From positions 930,001 through 994,000 of the forward strand of contig NZ_MTQP01000069.1 in the NCBI RefSeq assembly GCF_001984175.1: a stretch of 64,000 bases of DNA. Direction: 5' to 3'. Shown piece by piece: positions 62,954 to 64,000 of this stretch (positions are counted from its first letter, which is position 1; every line of letters begins with the position of its first letter). This DNA is from Saccharothrix sp. ALI-22-I. GTDB lineage: Bacteria > Actinomycetota > Actinomycetes > Mycobacteriales > Pseudonocardiaceae. The position numbers and the translations under genes are program-made. The notes beneath the pieces are model-generated. The model was not told the origin of the DNA. It saw only the letters and a program-made list of their open reading frames with translations, and ran no database searches.

Positions 62954-64000
62954 ATGCACTCCCTCAACCGCCGCAACTTCCTCGGTCTCACCGCCGGCCT
63001 CTCGATCGCCACCCTCACCGGATGCGGCACGACGGACAGCGGGCCGGCGTCCGCCGCGTCCACGCCACGCGACGGCGGCCGGCTGCGCGCGGCGTTCGCG
63101 GGCGGCGGCGCCAAGGAGGTGCTGGACCCGCACCTGGCGAACCTGTTCGTCGAGGCCGCCCGGTCCAAGGCGCTGTACGACAAGCTCGCCGACCTCGGCC
63201 CGGACGTCTCCGCGCAGCCCAGACTGGCGGAGAAGTGGGAGGCCGACGCCGCCCTGACACGCTGGCGGATCACCCTGCGCCAGGCCACCTTCCACAACGG
63301 GCAGCCCGTGCGCGCGGAGGACGTGCTGGCCAGCTACGCCCGCATCCTCGACCCCAACCGGGCGTTCCGGGCCAAGTCCAGCCTCGCGTTGATCGACCTG
63401 CCGAACAGCCGCGCGGTGGACGAGCGGACGGTGGAGTTCGCGCTCAAGCGGCCGTTCGTGGAGTTCCCCAACGCGCTGGCCGCGTTCGGCACGTACATCG
63501 TGCCCGCCGGCAGCGAGGACTTCACCGCGCCGGTCGGCTCCGGACCGTTCAGCTTCGTCTCGTTCGAGCCCGGCAAGTCGGTGCTGCTCAAGCGCAACGC
63601 CGACTACTGGGAGGGCGCGCCGCACCTGGACGAGCTGGAGTTCGTGATCGCCAACGAGGAGTCGGCGCGGGCGAACGCGCTGCTCGGCGGCCAGGTCGAG
63701 TACGCGCACGACCTCACCCCGACCACCGCGCGCAGCCACGCGGCCGGTGACCGGATGGCGATCCACCGCGCGCCCAACAGCGCCGTGCAGGCGTTCGCGA
63801 TGAAGGTGGACCGGCCGCCGTTCGACAACCGCGACCTGCGCGAGGCGATGTTCCTGCTGGCCGACCGGCCGCAGTTGGTCGAATCGGTGCTCGCGGGCAG
63901 CGGCCAGGTGGGCAACGACCTGTTCGGCAAGGGCTACCAGCACTACGCCGACGACATCCCGCAGCGCACCCGTGACCTGGACAAGGCGAAGTTCCTGATC
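62954..64000 (+). CDS. Family-5 (peptide/nickel-type) binding lipoprotein, 3' end cut
   Basis: 349 codons visible, no stop before the window ends. AAAGGAACGACC precedes ATG 62954. The start MHSLNRRNFLGLTAGLSIATLTGCGTT combines a twin-arginine motif (RRNFLG) with a lipobox LTGC, as in Tat-exported lipoproteins. Mature part: family-5 fold (DPHLANLFVEAARSKALYDKLADLGPD; WRITLRQATFHNGQPVRAEDVLASYARILDP; GSGPFSFVSFEPGKSVLLKRNADYWEGAPHLDELEF; FDNRDLREAMFLLADRPQLVE). Such proteins bind peptides, nickel complexes or opine metallophores (CntA). Here, 22 bases after the methyltransferase gene, re-uptake of the metal-loaded product is the natural inference; permease and ATPase genes should follow outside the window. 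Confidence 0.9.
   Translation, partial: MHSLNRRNFLGLTAGLSIATLTGCGTTDSGPASAASTPRDGGRLRAAFAGGGAKEVLDPHLANLFVEAARSKALYDKLADLGPDVSAQPRLAEKWEADAALTRWRITLRQATFHNGQPVRAEDVLASYARILDPNRAFRAKSSLALIDLPNSRAVDERTVEFALKRPFVEFPNALAAFGTYIVPAGSEDFTAPVGSGPFSFVSFEPGKSVLLKRNADYWEGAPHLDELEFVIANEESARANALLGGQVEYAHDLTPTTARSHAAGDRMAIHRAPNSAVQAFAMKVDRPPFDNRDLREAMFLLADRPQLVESVLAGSGQVGNDLFGKGYQHYADDIPQRTRDLDKAKFLI

Overview
High-GC actinobacterial chromosome, most likely Pseudonocardiaceae (Saccharothrix/Lentzea/Actinosynnema type). The inference rests on GC- and GTG-rich genes, many ATGA/GTGA start-stop overlaps, NarL-type two-component systems in multiples, LacI-controlled secreted hydrolases and a DUF6292-type protein. 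No rRNA, tRNA, CRISPR array, phage or intact insertion sequence was seen, and no NRPS or PKS.

Layout. 1-9.7 kb: end of a metal-sensing ArsR regulator, a translationally coupled pair of tiny ORFs, a tandem GNAT enzyme, small conserved proteins, a 6-phosphogluconate-dehydrogenase-like reductase, a lipoprotein, a drug-type ABC exporter and a serine hydrolase, plus two decayed genes. 9.7-22 kb: secreted GH92 mannosidase, a three-gene two-component system with an apparently degenerate second kinase, a 56-codon beta-lactamase remnant, a secreted GH6 cellobiohydrolase, a MarR/efflux pair, a second efflux pump, an alpha/beta hydrolase and a SigG-type sigma factor. 22-34.5 kb: a plant-polysaccharide locus with GH51 arabinofuranosidase, a sugar ABC importer, a LacI regulator with three operator copies, a GH2 galactosidase-type enzyme and a PL26-like rhamnogalacturonan lyase. 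The set fits breakdown of the arabinan and galactan side chains and backbone of rhamnogalacturonan I. 34.6-45 kb: a secreted beta-sandwich protein, two paralogous NarL kinase/regulator pairs around an ABC exporter whose permease carries an extracellular lectin-like insert, and a second serine hydrolase. 45-56 kb: an S4 RNA-binding protein, PL3 pectate lyase, a PQQ-type sugar dehydrogenase with a LamG tail, a complete Liv-type importer, and an EamA exporter divergent from a CGNR regulator.

56.2-64 kb is the most interesting part. A Fur/Zur-like 7-1-7 box precedes an operon whose six upstream genes overlap: ATP-grasp ligase, DUF364 'heavy-metal chelation' protein, cysteine-synthase-like PLP enzyme, enolase-superfamily epimerase, MFS exporter and methyltransferase. 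A family-5 peptide/nickel-type binding lipoprotein follows and is cut by the window end. Make-methylate-export-reimport logic, as in staphylopine or EDDS systems, suggests an uncharacterised small metallophore, perhaps a zincophore. Immediately upstream lie back-to-back remnants of an anchored-repeat zinc/manganese uptake locus, consistent with loss of a zinc importer beside the new system.

Regulation is readable. Three similar LacI-type palindromes (consensus GGWAARCGCTTWCC) stand before the GH2 gene, the PL26-like gene and the Liv importer, suggesting one regulon. Several strong hairpins separate convergent units.
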